This document shows, piece after piece, positions 53,273 to 62,579 of a stretch of 64,000 nt of DNA; position 1 is the first letter of the stretch; each line of letters starts with the position of its first letter. The DNA lies in NCBI RefSeq assembly GCF_025311495.1, contig NZ_CP104398.1, forward strand, positions 682,001 to 746,000, given 5' to 3'. The stretch comes from Limosilactobacillus oris (GTDB lineage: Bacteria > Bacillota > Bacilli > Lactobacillales > Lactobacillaceae). The position numbers were made by a program, and so were the translations under genes. The notes beneath the pieces are model-generated. The model had not been told where the DNA came from. It searched no databases and worked only from the letters and a program-made list of their open reading frames with translations.

Positions 53273-55093
53273 TTATTGAACAGTAACGGACTTGGCAAGG
53301 TTCCGGGGCTTATCTACGTCCAGTCCCTTCCCCAGGCTAGTGTAGTAAGCCAGCAACTGCGCCGGGATGACGCTCAGCAACGGCGTCAGCACCTCATCAA
53401 CATCCGGCAGGACGATGGTGTCATCTTCCTGGGCCAGGTGGCGAACAACGATCGTAATCGTGCTTGCACCCCGCGCCTTGGTTTCATCCAGGTTGCTCCG
53501 GGTCAAGCCCGCGGTCCGGTCCTGGGTAATAATCCCGATTACCGGAGTCTGGTCTTCAATCAAGGCAATCGTCCCGTGCTTGAGCTCACCGGAAGCAAAA
53601 CCTTCTGCCTGAACGTAGGAAATTTCCTTGAGCTTGAGGGCAGCTTCCAGGGAAACGGTCCAGTCAATTCCCCGGCCAATGTAGAAGGCATTCCGTGGCT
53701 TTGACAGGTAGCGGGCCGCCACCTCTTCCAGCGTCTTCTTGCTATCGGTAATGGATTGCATCCCGTTAGCAACTAAGCCCAGCTGGTGCTTAACATCAAA
53801 GTCCTTCGCCGCCTGCTTAGCAAGGTATTCACCAAGGGCCTTGGCGAGGATGGCTTCCACGGCGATTTGTGCCGTGTAGGCCTTAGTAGAAGCCACCGCA
53901 ATCTCAGGACCAGCGTAGAGCAGTTCCGTAAAGGTCGCCTCCCGGGAGAGGGTTGACTTATCCACATTCGTAATGGTCAGGCTCGGCCAGTTATTCTTAT
54001 TGACGTTTACCAAGACCTGACGGCTATCCGCGGTTTCCCCACTTTGGCTGAGGAAGATGAAGAACGGCTTCTTTGACAGCAGCGGCTGTTCGTAGGCAAA
54101 TTCAGATGAGATATGAACGGTCGTTGGGACCCCGCAGAGACGTTCAAAAATCCGGGCGCCAACTAAACCAGCGTGGTAGCTGGTTCCAGCACCAATGATG
54201 TAGAGGTGGTCCGCCTCCGCCATTGCCTTCAGCAACTCCGTGTCGATGTGAGGCTGGTCATCATCGCCAAAGTATTCCTGAACCAGCTTCCGCATTACGG
54301 CAGGCTGTTCATCAATTTCCTTCAGCATGTAGTATGGGTAAGTCCCCTTATCAGCCGCGTTTTCATCCATGTCCACGGTGAAGGTATCCCGCTGCTTTTC
54401 GTTCCCGGAGAAGTCCTTGATGGTAACATGATCCGGCTTAACAATCACTAGCTCGTGGTCTTCAATTTCCATGAACCGGTTGGTCTGCTTGATCATCGAC
54501 ATCGCGTCAGAGCCGACCATGTTGTAGCCATCAGCCAGGCCAACCAGCAACGGGCTCTTGTTCTTAGCCACGTACAGGGTATCCGGCTGTTCCCGGTCCA
54601 TCAGGACAAAGGCATAGGAAGAATCATCACTGATCAGGCGCAGCACCTTCAACAGGGCCGCTTCCGTCGTCATCTGATCCTGCACGACAAACTTGTCAAC
54701 CAGTTGAACCACCACTTCGGTATCAGTCTGACTGGCAAAGTGGACGTCCGCCAAATACTCCTTCTTTAGTTGAGCATAGTTTTCAATCACCCCGTTGTGG
54801 ACGAGGTAGAAACGGTCATCTTGAGAGTATTGCGGGTGCGCGTTAGCCTCGTTTGGCTCCCCGTGGGTTGCCCAGCGGGTGTGACCAATCCCGGCCAAGC
54901 CATGGACGTCATCCGTCAGTGCTGCCTCCAGATTGCTAATCCGTCCCGGGCGCTTGACCAAGTAGTCATGGCCATTTTGGTCGTTGACGTAGACCCCAGC
55001 GGAATCGTAACCACGATATTCCAGCCGTTTCAACCCTTCGATCAAGATTGATAAACTGTTGTCAGTACCTGTAACTCCAACAATTCCACACAT
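53273..55093 (-). CDS. glmS: Glutamine-fructose-6-phosphate aminotransferase
   Basis: A 606-residue enzyme making glucosamine 6-phosphate, the first step to UDP-GlcNAc. The N-terminal glutaminase starts MCGIVGVTG with nucleophile Cys2. Two SIS domains follow (AGTSYHAGLVGA, SQSGETADSRQ) and the C-terminus ends LAKSVTVQ as usual. ATG follows AAAGGATGG. glmM lies 250 bases upstream in the same direction, separated by a terminator. I saw no glmS ribozyme in the leader. Confidence 0.98.
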   Translation of the reverse strand: MCGIVGVTGTDNSLSILIEGLKRLEYRGYDSAGVYVNDQNGHDYLVKRPGRISNLEAALTDDVHGLAGIGHTRWATHGEPNEANAHPQYSQDDRFYLVHNGVIENYAQLKKEYLADVHFASQTDTEVVVQLVDKFVVQDQMTTEAALLKVLRLISDDSSYAFVLMDREQPDTLYVAKNKSPLLVGLADGYNMVGSDAMSMIKQTNRFMEIEDHELVIVKPDHVTIKDFSGNEKQRDTFTVDMDENAADKGTYPYYMLKEIDEQPAVMRKLVQEYFGDDDQPHIDTELLKAMAEADHLYIIGAGTSYHAGLVGARIFERLCGVPTTVHISSEFAYEQPLLSKKPFFIFLSQSGETADSRQVLVNVNKNNWPSLTITNVDKSTLSREATFTELLYAGPEIAVASTKAYTAQIAVEAILAKALGEYLAKQAAKDFDVKHQLGLVANGMQSITDSKKTLEEVAARYLSKPRNAFYIGRGIDWTVSLEAALKLKEISYVQAEGFASGELKHGTIALIEDQTPVIGIITQDRTAGLTRSNLDETKARGASTITIVVRHLAQEDDTIVLPDVDEVLTPLLSVIPAQLLAYYTSLGKGLDVDKPRNLAKSVTVQ

Positions 55094-55283
55094 ATTAATT
55101 CCATCCTTTTTTAGTTAGCATTTAATTCGTTGAATTGGTATAGATATCTCCGAAATAGCTACCTTTCGCGTAACTGTATTGTATAGTACAAGTTTTAAAA
55201 ATATTTGTCAATCGGTTGCACTTAATTGGTCTAGCTCCGCTGAAATTCCCTAATCCGCCCCATACCGGGACACAATGAGCTTT
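55094..55283. other. glmS leader gap
   Basis: About 190 bases with no credible gene. The promoter probably lies at 55140-55200, where the minus strand is AT-rich (a TATACA-like hexamer); I saw no riboswitch or glmS ribozyme core. Confidence 0.5.
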
Positions 55284-55334
55284 AAAATAGCAAAGAGGCT
55301 GGAAGAAATTTCTTACCAGTCTCTTGCTAGTTTT
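55284..55334 (-). terminator. glmM terminator
   Basis: Long imperfect stem, aaaactagcaagagactgg / ccagcctctttgctatttt, on the minus strand directly after the stop. Confidence 0.8.
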
Positions 55335-55339
55335 AACTA

Positions 55340-56698
55340 TTATTCAACTTCCAGTTCTGCTCGGGCAACGTCGCCGATCTTTTCCACGTACTGGTGAACC
55401 AGTTCTTTAGTCGGCGCTTCCGCCATAATCCGCAGCAGCGGCTCAGTTCCGCTTGGCCGGACCAGGACCCGCCCGTTGCCAGCCATCGCCGTCTCAACTT
55501 CATCAATGACTGCCCGCAGCTTGTCATTTTGCATGGCAGCGCCCTTGTCGGCCACCTTGATGTTCAACAGTTCCTGTGGATAAGTGGTAACGTCACTCGC
55601 CAATTCAGCCAGGGTCTTCCCGCTTTCCTTCACTACCGAGAGGAGCTGAAGGGCGGTCAGCATCCCATCACCAGTTGTGTTGTGATCAAGGAAGATAATG
55701 TGGCCCGACTGCTCGCCACCGAGGTTGTAGCCGCTCTTTAACATTTCTTCAACGACGTAGCGGTCGCCAACCTTAGTCTTAACGCTCTTCATCCCGTGCG
55801 CTTCCAACGCCTTGTACATTCCCAGATTGCTCATTACGGTAGTTACGACCGTATCCTTCTTCAACAGCCCTTTGCTATCCATGTATTTCCCACAAATGTA
55901 CATAATTTTGTCGCCATCAACGATGTTACCAGCAGCATCAACGGCGATGCAACGGTCCCCATCACCATCAAAGGCAATTCCGAGGTCCGCCTGGTTTTCC
56001 ACCACAGATTCTTGCAGGCCCTCAGGATGGGTCGACCCGCAGTGCAGGTTGGTGTTCAGGCCATCCGGCTGGGCATTGATGGGAACGAAGTCAACGTTCA
56101 TGTCCGCAAAGAGGTTCGGCACAAACCCGCTCGTGGCCCCGTTAGCAGCGTCCACGACCACTTTGAGGCCGCTCAAATCGGTCGAAACGGTCTGTTCCAG
56201 GAAGGAAGTGTACTTCAATGCCCCCTCATGGTAGTCGGCCACCATCCCCAAGCCTTCATCAGACGGCCGTGGCAGGGTGTCTTCCGGGGCGTCAAGCAGC
56301 TGTTCAATCTCGTATTCCAGTTCATCAGACAGCTTAAAGCCGTCCCCACCAAAATACTTAATCCCGTTGTACTTAATCGGGTTGTGGCTAGCGGTGATCA
56401 TGACTCCCGCGTCCGCGTCCTGAGCCCGGACCAGGTATGCTACTCCCGGAGTCGTGACCACACCGAGCCGGAGGACTTCAATTCCAACGGATAGCAGGCC
56501 GGCGACCAGGGCATTTTCCAGCATTTGACCAGAAATCCGGGTGTCCCGTGCCACTAGGACTTGGGGCTGCTTCCGGTCTGAATGACGGGTCAAGACGTAA
56601 CCTCCCGCCCGGCCAACCCGAAAGGCCAGTTCGGGGCTCAAGTCTTTATTTGCCACCCCACGAACACCATCTGTACCAAAATATTTAAGTTTCATCAT
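55340..56698 (-). CDS. glmM: Phosphoglucosamine mutase
   Basis: A 452-residue enzyme converting glucosamine 6-phosphate to glucosamine 1-phosphate. It begins [13 protein letters not shown], has the phosphoserine loop [12 protein letters not shown], the Mg loop DGDGDR and the sugar loop GGEQSGHI, and the phosphate-binding [10 protein letters not shown] at the end. It lies 9 bases after cdaR in the conserved cdaA-cdaR-glmM block. Confidence 0.98.
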   Translation of the reverse strand: MMKLKYFGTDGVRGVANKDLSPELAFRVGRAGGYVLTRHSDRKQPQVLVARDTRISGQMLENALVAGLLSVGIEVLRLGVVTTPGVAYLVRAQDADAGVMITASHNPIKYNGIKYFGGDGFKLSDELEYEIEQLLDAPEDTLPRPSDEGLGMVADYHEGALKYTSFLEQTVSTDLSGLKVVVDAANGATSGFVPNLFADMNVDFVPINAQPDGLNTNLHCGSTHPEGLQESVVENQADLGIAFDGDGDRCIAVDAAGNIVDGDKIMYICGKYMDSKGLLKKDTVVTTVMSNLGMYKALEAHGMKSVKTKVGDRYVVEEMLKSGYNLGGEQSGHIIFLDHNTTGDGMLTALQLLSVVKESGKTLAELASDVTTYPQELLNIKVADKGAAMQNDKLRAVIDEVETAMAGNGRVLVRPSGTEPLLRIMAEAPTKELVHQYVEKIGDVARAELEVE

Positions 56699-56707
56699 TT
56701 TTCTCCT

Positions 56708-57553
56708 TTAATCGTTTGTTGAATACGAACTGCTGTCGGCATCGCTGTCAGCAGTCTGATTATTCCCCCGGCTAGTCGAAGCTGAATTGCTCGACCGGGA
56801 GTCGCTTGTGCTATCGCTGCTCGATGCTGAATCATTGCCCCGGCTAACCGGAATCGTGACGCCAGTTACCTTCGGCATGATGACCACGTTCAGCGTCTGG
56901 CCGTTCTTATCAACCGCCTGCAGGGTCACCTGCCGTTGGAAGGTTCCCTTAGCGTCATTTGGAACTGCCACGAAAGCAATTACCCGGCTGACCCGGTTGA
57001 CCTCTTCCCGCGAGCCAGTTACCTGGACCACGTCAGTATCAATCCGTGGGCGGCCAACCGTATAGCCATTTTCGAGGTCGTGGTTGCTCAACCGGACGTC
57101 CACTCGCATATTGATTGTCTTGCGGGGCTGGATATTAACCTTAATATACCGTGGCTCGGTCACCGCGTGCAAGTCTGAATTAAGGCCGCTGGTCTTCACC
57201 GCCACCCGGTGCTCTCCTGGTGCAAGGTCATTCAAGTCAGCATACACCCGAAAATTCTGGGTATTGCTCGTCGTCGTGACTAAGGCGGACGGCCCGCTGA
57301 CCTTAACCTTCACGTACTGGGGGTAGCCGGTCACAACGTAGCGGTCGTTATCAACCGTAATGTTGAGCGGCATTCGAATGCTAGCTGTCCGGTCGGACAT
57401 CAAGGCACTGTTTTCATTGCTATCCCGGGTGTTTTGCCGGAGGAAACCGTTTTTGCTCCCGTTCACGTAAATAAACAGGAAAATCGCCAGAATCAGCGAG
57501 AGCAAACGCAGCACCCACCGTCGGCTAAAGATTCCATCATTATTTCTGTTCAT
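56708..57553 (-). CDS. cdaR: CdaR, regulator of diadenylate cyclase (YbbR domains)
   Basis: A 281-residue membrane-anchored protein with one N-terminal helix (WVLRLLSLILAIFLFIYVNG) and extracellular YbbR repeats (for example VTVDNDRYVVTGYPQYVKVKVSG and NGYTVGRPRIDTDVVQVTG). The C-terminus is a Ser/Asp-rich tail. It binds CdaA in the membrane and modulates c-di-AMP synthesis. ATG 57553 follows GGGAGGTGG and overlaps cdaA by 14 bases. Confidence 0.93.
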   Translation of the reverse strand: MNRNNDGIFSRRWVLRLLSLILAIFLFIYVNGSKNGFLRQNTRDSNENSALMSDRTASIRMPLNITVDNDRYVVTGYPQYVKVKVSGPSALVTTTSNTQNFRVYADLNDLAPGEHRVAVKTSGLNSDLHAVTEPRYIKVNIQPRKTINMRVDVRLSNHDLENGYTVGRPRIDTDVVQVTGSREEVNRVSRVIAFVAVPNDAKGTFQRQVTLQAVDKNGQTLNVVIMPKVTGVTIPVSRGNDSASSSDSTSDSRSSNSASTSRGNNQTADSDADSSSYSTND

Positions 57554-58391
57554 GACGGCCACCTCCCCGACGTCCAAACTTAGCATAGAGCTTAGTCAGC
57601 AAATTATCCCTGTGCTGGGGCTCGTGCTTGTAGAGCTGGGCCCGCAGGAACTTCAGGTAGTCACTCTGCGACATATTGCGAATCAATTCATTATCCTTGG
57701 TGATGGAAATTTCACCCGTTTCCTCAGAAATTACAATCGTGAGGGCGTCCGTCACCTCGCTGATTCCGACCGCGGCCCGGTGCCGGGTTCCCAGTTCCTT
57801 GGGAATCAGCTTGCTGTCCGAGAGGGGAAGGTAGGCGGCCGCGACGGCAATCCGGTTATCCTTGATGATGACCGCCCCGTCGTGCAGCGGTGTATTAGGG
57901 ATAAAGGTGTTGATCAGCAAGGCCCCAGAAATATCGGCGTCCAGCGGAATCCCGGTTTCAATATATTCTTCCAGACCGGTATTCATCTGGATACTGATCA
58001 GCGCTCCAATCCGCCGCTTTGACATATACTGGATTGCCTGGTCCAGCTGCTTGATCAACTCTTCTTCCGTTTCGTTAGTCGTCTGGTGAGCGGTAAAGAA
58101 CGACCCGCGTCCTAAGTGCTCAAGTCCCCGCCGAATTTCTGGCTGGAAGATAATCACAATCGCAATTACCCCCCAGTTAATGACCTGATCCATCAGCCAG
58201 GAAACGGTACTCAGCCCGACATACCAGCTGACTACCTTTACCAGGATAATTATCAGAATCCCGCGGAAGAGCTGGACCGCCCGGGTCCCCCGAATTAAGA
58301 TCAGCAATTCATAAATCAAAAACCAGATTACGAGGATATCAATCAGGCGAATTAAGTTTTGCCACGTCAGAAGTGAAACAATAAACTGCAT
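57540..58391 (-). CDS. cdaA: Diadenylate cyclase CdaA
   Basis: A 283-residue enzyme that makes cyclic di-AMP from two ATP. Three N-terminal helices (LIRLIDILVIWFLIYELLILI, ILIIILVKVVSWYVG, VIAIVIIFQPEIRRGLEHLG) are followed by the DisA_N domain with the catalytic DGA (LHDGAVII) and RHR (GTRHRAAVG) motifs. ATG 58391 (MQFIVS) is chosen, with GAGGATGG upstream. It is the first gene of cdaA-cdaR-glmM, which links c-di-AMP with cell-wall precursor supply. Confidence 0.97.
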   Translation of the reverse strand: MQFIVSLLTWQNLIRLIDILVIWFLIYELLILIRGTRAVQLFRGILIIILVKVVSWYVGLSTVSWLMDQVINWGVIAIVIIFQPEIRRGLEHLGRGSFFTAHQTTNETEEELIKQLDQAIQYMSKRRIGALISIQMNTGLEEYIETGIPLDADISGALLINTFIPNTPLHDGAVIIKDNRIAVAAAYLPLSDSKLIPKELGTRHRAAVGISEVTDALTIVISEETGEISITKDNELIRNMSQSDYLKFLRAQLYKHEPQHRDNLLTKLYAKFGRRGGGRHEQK

Positions 58392-58492
58392 AGCATCTTC
58401 ACCATCCTCTAAATTCACGTTCATATTATATCATTTTAAGGGATAAAAATCTGTTATCCTGGAAGTATCAACTTAGCAAAGGGAGCATCCTT

Positions 58493-59152
58493 ATGAAACA
58501 GTCCACTTTCTGCTGGCTTATCCGGCTTTATTTCTGGTCCTTGATTATCTTATTAGCAGTCTTCGTCAAACCACCCTATGATTTCATGGCTTTCAACACC
58601 TTTCTGGGCTACCTGCCAATTGAAATCGGGATGCTGCTGCGCCGGTTCAATGACTGCCGCGCGTTGGCCTTCTGGGTGCTTTTAGTCATCTGGCTCCTCT
58701 TTTATCCTAACGCACCCTATGTTTCGACGGATCTTTTCCACCTCTCCTGGCTCCATCCCCACACTAACGTCACCGGGATTCTCAAAACCGACCCGGTCAT
58801 GTGGCTGATTTTTGCCATGATGCTGGTCTGCGCGCTTTCCTGTCTGATTCTCGGCACCATCAGCCTCGACCATACCACCCGCCAGCTCACCCAATTGACC
58901 AGCCCGCACCATCCCCGTCTCCAATACTGCTGGCTCGTCCTCTTCATGCTGACCGCCAGCACAGGCATTTACATCGGCCGCTTTTTGCGGCTCCACTCCA
59001 TCTACCTTCTGTTTACCCCCTCCTGGTTTTTCAAGCAACTCTGGGGGATCTGGTCCTGGCCGACGGTGGAATTTATTTTAATCCTGACGGGAATGCAGCT
59101 GATTGTCTACTGGCTCCTCAAACTTACCCAGCAGGCCAGCAAAATGATCTAA
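58493..59152 (+). CDS. DUF1361 membrane protein
   Basis: A 219-residue protein with about six membrane helices. AFNTFLGYLPIEIGMLL and LLFYPNAPYVSTDLFHL are hallmarks of the DUF1361 family. No function is known for it. ATG follows AAAGGGAG. It is divergent from cdaA and ends at a strong two-way terminator shared with murB. Confidence 0.88.
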   Translation: MKQSTFCWLIRLYFWSLIILLAVFVKPPYDFMAFNTFLGYLPIEIGMLLRRFNDCRALAFWVLLVIWLLFYPNAPYVSTDLFHLSWLHPHTNVTGILKTDPVMWLIFAMMLVCALSCLILGTISLDHTTRQLTQLTSPHHPRLQYCWLVLFMLTASTGIYIGRFLRLHSIYLLFTPSWFFKQLWGIWSWPTVEFILILTGMQLIVYWLLKLTQQASKMI

Positions 59153-59172
59153 CCCCCGACATATTTTAAGCT

Positions 59173-59220
59173 AAATGACCCCCAGAACCGGGCAAAAGCC
59201 AGGTCCTGGGGGTCATTTTT
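59173..59220. terminator. Two-way terminator between DUF1361 gene and murB
   Basis: A 13-bp stem, aaatgacccccag / ctgggggtcattt, then TTTGC on the plus strand and TTTAG on the minus strand. Confidence 0.88.
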
Positions 59221-59268
59221 GCTAGCGACCGGTTGCCATAACGGTTAGCCAGCGCACTTGATTGTTAT

Positions 59269-60162
59269 CTAATTGCGGCCAATAATCCGGACTTCAGTCT
59301 GCAGGCTCACGCCGAATTTTTCCTTGACCGTTTGCTGGACGTGGTGGATCACCGCCACGTAATCACTCGCAGTTCCGTGGTCAATATTAACAATAAAGCC
59401 AGCGTGCTTGGTCGATACCTGAGCACCACCTGCCGTATACCCTTGCAGGCCCGCGTCGTGAATCAGCTTACCGGCAAAGTAGCCCGTGGGCCGTTTGAAA
59501 ACACTCCCGCAGGATGGCAGGTCCAGGGGCTGTTTAGCAGCGCGCCGGGCGTTCAATTCATCCATCTTTGCGGCGATTTCATCGTGGTCACCGGGTTGGA
59601 GACTAAAGGTGGCGTCGAGCACGACCCCATGGTTATCCTGCACACTGCTGTGCCGGTAGCCAAAGTCTAATTCTTCATTAGTCAGCCGTTTAATCGTGCC
59701 GTCGGGCAGCAGCACGGTGGCACTCTCTACAACTTCCTTGGTTTCACCACCGTAGGCCCCAGCATTCATAAAGATGGCTCCACCGATGCTGCCAGGAATC
59801 CCTGCCGCAAATTCTAGCCCAGTCAGGCTGTGGTCCCGGGCCGCAATTGTGGTCTCGATGTAGGCGGCGCCGGCCTCGGCAGTGACCCGGTTGCCCGTCA
59901 CACTGATCTTATTCATCCGCGTCAAAATCAGTGTCAGGCCCTCGATTCCGCCATCACGAACAATTAAATTACTGGCGTTGCCAAGCACGGTCAGCGGCAG
60001 CTGGTGGTCATTAGCGTAAGCCACCAGTGTCTGGACCTCTTCCACATTTTTAGGGAAGGCCAGCCAATCAGCCGGACCACCAGTGTGGGTATACGTGTAG
60101 TGCATTAACGGTTCGTCCTGCTTGATTTCAATCTCCGGGAACTCTGTCATCATATTAGCCAT
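59269..60162 (-). CDS. murB: UDP-N-acetylenolpyruvoylglucosamine reductase
   Basis: A 297-residue FAD enzyme that makes UDP-MurNAc. The FAD domain contains [14 protein letters not shown] and [14 protein letters not shown], the middle has the [20 protein letters not shown] motif, and the C-terminal domain has SCGSVFKRP with the catalytic Ser, and a late Glu. The length fits type IIa/b MurB. ATG follows a GAGGAAT site. Confidence 0.97.
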   Translation of the reverse strand: MANMMTEFPEIEIKQDEPLMHYTYTHTGGPADWLAFPKNVEEVQTLVAYANDHQLPLTVLGNASNLIVRDGGIEGLTLILTRMNKISVTGNRVTAEAGAAYIETTIAARDHSLTGLEFAAGIPGSIGGAIFMNAGAYGGETKEVVESATVLLPDGTIKRLTNEELDFGYRHSSVQDNHGVVLDATFSLQPGDHDEIAAKMDELNARRAAKQPLDLPSCGSVFKRPTGYFAGKLIHDAGLQGYTAGGAQVSTKHAGFIVNIDHGTASDYVAVIHHVQQTVKEKFGVSLQTEVRIIGRN

Positions 60163-60282
60163 TATTATTCCTCATCCTAGTTCATAAATTTGCTTACCCT
60201 GATATTGTATCATTTAATTGCAAAAGCAGGCGGCCATTTGTACAATTAAGCTATTAACGGTCTACTAAGGAGGCAGAATTGA

Positions 60283-60819
60283 ATGAATTTTATTGCAATG
60301 GACTTTGAGACGGCCAGCGCGAAACGGTACAGTGCCTGTTCACTTGCCCTGACCATTGTCCGTGACAATCAAATTGCCGATGAGTTCTACACCCTCATCA
60401 ACCCCCAAACCCCATTCTTCTGGCGTAACGTCCAAATTCACGGCATCCACGAACGCGATGTCGCTGACGCTCCCACCTTCCCTGAGGTTTGGGAACACAT
60501 CAAGGGCTTCTACACCCCCGAAAAGCTGGTAATTGCCCATAACAACCGCTTTGATAACGGGGTCCTCAAGAGTACCCTCGAGCACTACGGAATTGAGCCG
60601 CCAGCCTACCAAACATTGGACACAGTTGTCAGCAGCCGGCGGCTTTTACCAGGTTTGAGCAACTATAAGCTCAACACAGTCTGCGATGCCCTCAACATTG
60701 ACTTGCATCACCACCATAACGCACTCGATGACGCGCAGGCCTGTGCCAATATCCTGCTGTACCAGGGACAGCACTTTGGCAGCCAGCGCCTGCGGCCGTT
60801 CATCAAGATGGTTGGCTAG
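60283..60819 (+). CDS. DnaQ-like 3'-5' exonuclease
   Basis: A 178-residue DEDDh exonuclease with FIAMDFETAS (first Asp/Glu), VIAHNNRFDNGVL (middle Asp) and HHNALDDAQACA (His and last Asp). It lacks polymerase, BRCT or UvrC parts, so it is a stand-alone proofreading or trimming nuclease of the PolC-epsilon type. ATG follows TAAGGAGG. A PAS-domain gene follows after 23 bases and is co-transcribed. Confidence 0.92.
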   Translation: MNFIAMDFETASAKRYSACSLALTIVRDNQIADEFYTLINPQTPFFWRNVQIHGIHERDVADAPTFPEVWEHIKGFYTPEKLVIAHNNRFDNGVLKSTLEHYGIEPPAYQTLDTVVSSRRLLPGLSNYKLNTVCDALNIDLHHHHNALDDAQACANILLYQGQHFGSQRLRPFIKMVG

Positions 60820-60842
60820 AATAATAAAGGAGAATGATTACG

Positions 60843-61265
60843 ATGGCAGAAATTCCATTACATGGCGGGGCCTTAACGATTACCCAGCTCAACGCCATTT
60901 TTACTACGATTCCGGTCGAATTCGACTTCATTGACGAAAACGACATTGTCCGTTGGTCATCGGCAAACCGGCACCGGTTATTCAAACGAACCGATGATGA
61001 CCTCGGCAAGCACGTCTTGGAGGTTCACCCCGGCCACAGCCAGGGACGGGTGAAGCAGGTTTTGCATGAAATGCACAGTGGTGACCGTGATTCCATCAAG
61101 GTCCTGATCCACTACCACAAGCGTCCCATTAGCATCGCCTTCTACGCCCTGCACGACGACCAGGGCAAGTACATCGGCTGCGTTGAAGTCACCCAGCCGG
61201 TCGACGACATGCAGGAACGGGGTTCCCTCTTGCGGAACATCAAGCAGATGTTTAACCGCCACTAG
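60843..61265 (+). CDS. Stand-alone PAS-domain protein
   Basis: A 140-residue protein that is almost only one PAS domain: FTTIPVEFDFIDENDIVRWSSAN at the start and GKYIGCVEVTQPVDD near the end. It resembles the C-terminal PAS domain found in DUF438/hemerythrin-like proteins of Firmicutes, but without the partner domain. ATG 60843 has AAAGGAG 9 bases upstream; an earlier in-frame ATG at 60834 is less well placed. The ligand (haem, flavin or none) cannot be told. Confidence 0.85.
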   Translation: MAEIPLHGGALTITQLNAIFTTIPVEFDFIDENDIVRWSSANRHRLFKRTDDDLGKHVLEVHPGHSQGRVKQVLHEMHSGDRDSIKVLIHYHKRPISIAFYALHDDQGKYIGCVEVTQPVDDMQERGSLLRNIKQMFNRH

Positions 61266-61320
61266 CCCCTCAGCCTCCAGGGCGGTCACGTGATGTTGTT
61301 AAACCATTCGTACCTACCAC

Positions 61321-61506
61321 GAGGGCCTGAGAATTAACTCAGTCTCTTTCCTGTTCTAAAGATAAAAATGCAACAACGCAGTGGCTGGCAGTTCACACGC
61401 TGATCAATCAGCATTTGACCAACCTAAATAGGCTAGCTGCGCGTCCAAAGACAAACACCCAAAATCAGCTTGCTAGCCGATCCTGGGTGTTTTTTCTCAC
61501 TCTCTC
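61321..61506 (+). repeat. Dispersed intergenic repeat, copy 2, ending in a terminator hairpin
   Basis: Homologous to 48008-48222 (shared blocks listed there). The end hairpin is aacaccc...gggtgtt with the same loop agcttgctagcc, so stem bases differ from copy 1 in a paired way while the loop is kept. TTTTTT follows. It could serve as the terminator of the exonuclease-PAS transcript. Confidence 0.75.
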
Positions 61507-61512
61507 GTTTTC

Positions 61513-61998
61513 CTAATTTTGGTATTCCATTTCTAAGACTTTCCGCTGGCCGTCCCGGTGTTGCCCGGTTTGCCGGAAGCCGAGTTTTTGGTAGAGGCGG
61601 ATTGCCGGAACGTTTTCAGCAAATACTGTCAGCACCAGCCGCTGGAGGCTGCTGTAATTCTGGAACCAGTATTCGGCCTCCCCCACTAATAGTTGGCCAA
61701 TACCATTGCGCCAGTATGGTTTAGCAACCACTACGCCGAGTTCGCCTGCATTCGGCTGCTTTTCCAAGACCATGACCGTCACAATCCCAATTGGCTGGTT
61801 TCCTAACATTGCCAGCATGATCACACAGTCGTCAAAACTGTTAATCATTTCAATATTGCGGCGTTCCTGCTCTGCCGTTACATCGGCCAGGTGCGGAATT
61901 AATACGGCATCGCTCTCCGTAGCTGCTTGGCGGAGGAAGTCGAGAACCTTTGCCGCATCGTCGGCCGTCGCCAGTTTGATGTGCACTTCATCAGCCAT
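61513..61998 (-). CDS. GNAT acetyltransferase
   Basis: A 161-residue GNAT-fold enzyme: GELGVVVAKPYWRNGIGQLLVGEAEYW is the acetyl-CoA site (motif A), and NVPAIRLYQKLGFRQTGQ is motif B. The substrate is unknown; it is not the short RimI type. ATG lies directly after the tsaE stop codon, so the genes are translationally coupled, a pairing often seen in lactobacilli (pta-tsaE-GNAT). Confidence 0.92.
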   Translation of the reverse strand: MADEVHIKLATADDAAKVLDFLRQAATESDAVLIPHLADVTAEQERRNIEMINSFDDCVIMLAMLGNQPIGIVTVMVLEKQPNAGELGVVVAKPYWRNGIGQLLVGEAEYWFQNYSSLQRLVLTVFAENVPAIRLYQKLGFRQTGQHRDGQRKVLEMEYQN

Positions 61999-62457
61999 TT
62001 AAGCCACCACATCGGCTAGCAGCTTTTGGAAGTGGGCCCCATGGGGTTCAAATTCCAGGACCCGCTTATTTTCGTCAGCCGTCCGCTTAAAATGAATCGC
62101 TAAAAAGTCGTCTGGCAATTCATTCTCAACAAATTCAGCCCATTCAACAACACTGACCCCATCGCTGTCAAAGTATTCTTCCAAACCCAGGTCTTCGCCA
62201 CCACCGTTTTCCAGGCGGTAGGCATCCATGTGGTAAAGGGGCAGGCGCCCATCGTGGTATTCGTGGATGATCGTAAAAGTCGGGCTCTTGATGATATCCG
62301 GAATCGCCAATCCCTGGGCCAGGCCCTTGGTAAAAGTGGTCTTGCCAGCGCCCAGGTCACCATCGAGCACCAGGACATCACCAGCGGCCAGCCGTGCGCC
62401 AATCGCTTTGCCCAGCGTAATCGTGGCCTCCCGGCTGTCCATTTCAACTGTCTGCAT
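61999..62457 (-). CDS. tsaE: tRNA threonylcarbamoyladenosine biosynthesis ATPase TsaE
   Basis: A 152-residue ATPase required for the t6A tRNA modification with TsaB and TsaD. The Walker A is GDLGAGKTTFTKG, with SPTFTIIHEYHD and HMDAYRLE following. ATG 62457 (MQTVEMD) has GAGGTGA about 5 bases upstream, better than GTG 62466. It lies between pta and the GNAT gene. Confidence 0.95.
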   Translation of the reverse strand: MQTVEMDSREATITLGKAIGARLAAGDVLVLDGDLGAGKTTFTKGLAQGLAIPDIIKSPTFTIIHEYHDGRLPLYHMDAYRLENGGGEDLGLEEYFDSDGVSVVEWAEFVENELPDDFLAIHFKRTADENKRVLEFEPHGAHFQKLLADVVA

Positions 62458-62517
62458 TGTACTCACCTCAGTAAAGTTATTGCTTGTCCCTATTGTAGCT
62501 TATCGGCAATGGGAACA

Positions 62518-62558
62518 CAAAAAATCCGGAATTGGCCTTCACCAGTTCCGGATTTTTT
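62518..62558. terminator. Terminator between pta and tsaE
   Basis: Stem aaatccggaa / ttccggattt with flanking A and T runs; it works on both strands. Confidence 0.85.
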
Positions 62559-62579
62559 AGTGCGTAACTTAATTATTAT

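Noticed and set aside
55094-55283. glmS ribozyme or riboswitch
   Set aside because: No conserved core seen in the short AT-rich leader; lactobacilli often lack it.
55796-56494. 232-residue plus-strand ORF inside glmM
   Set aside because: Antisense shadow of glmM with no own start signals.
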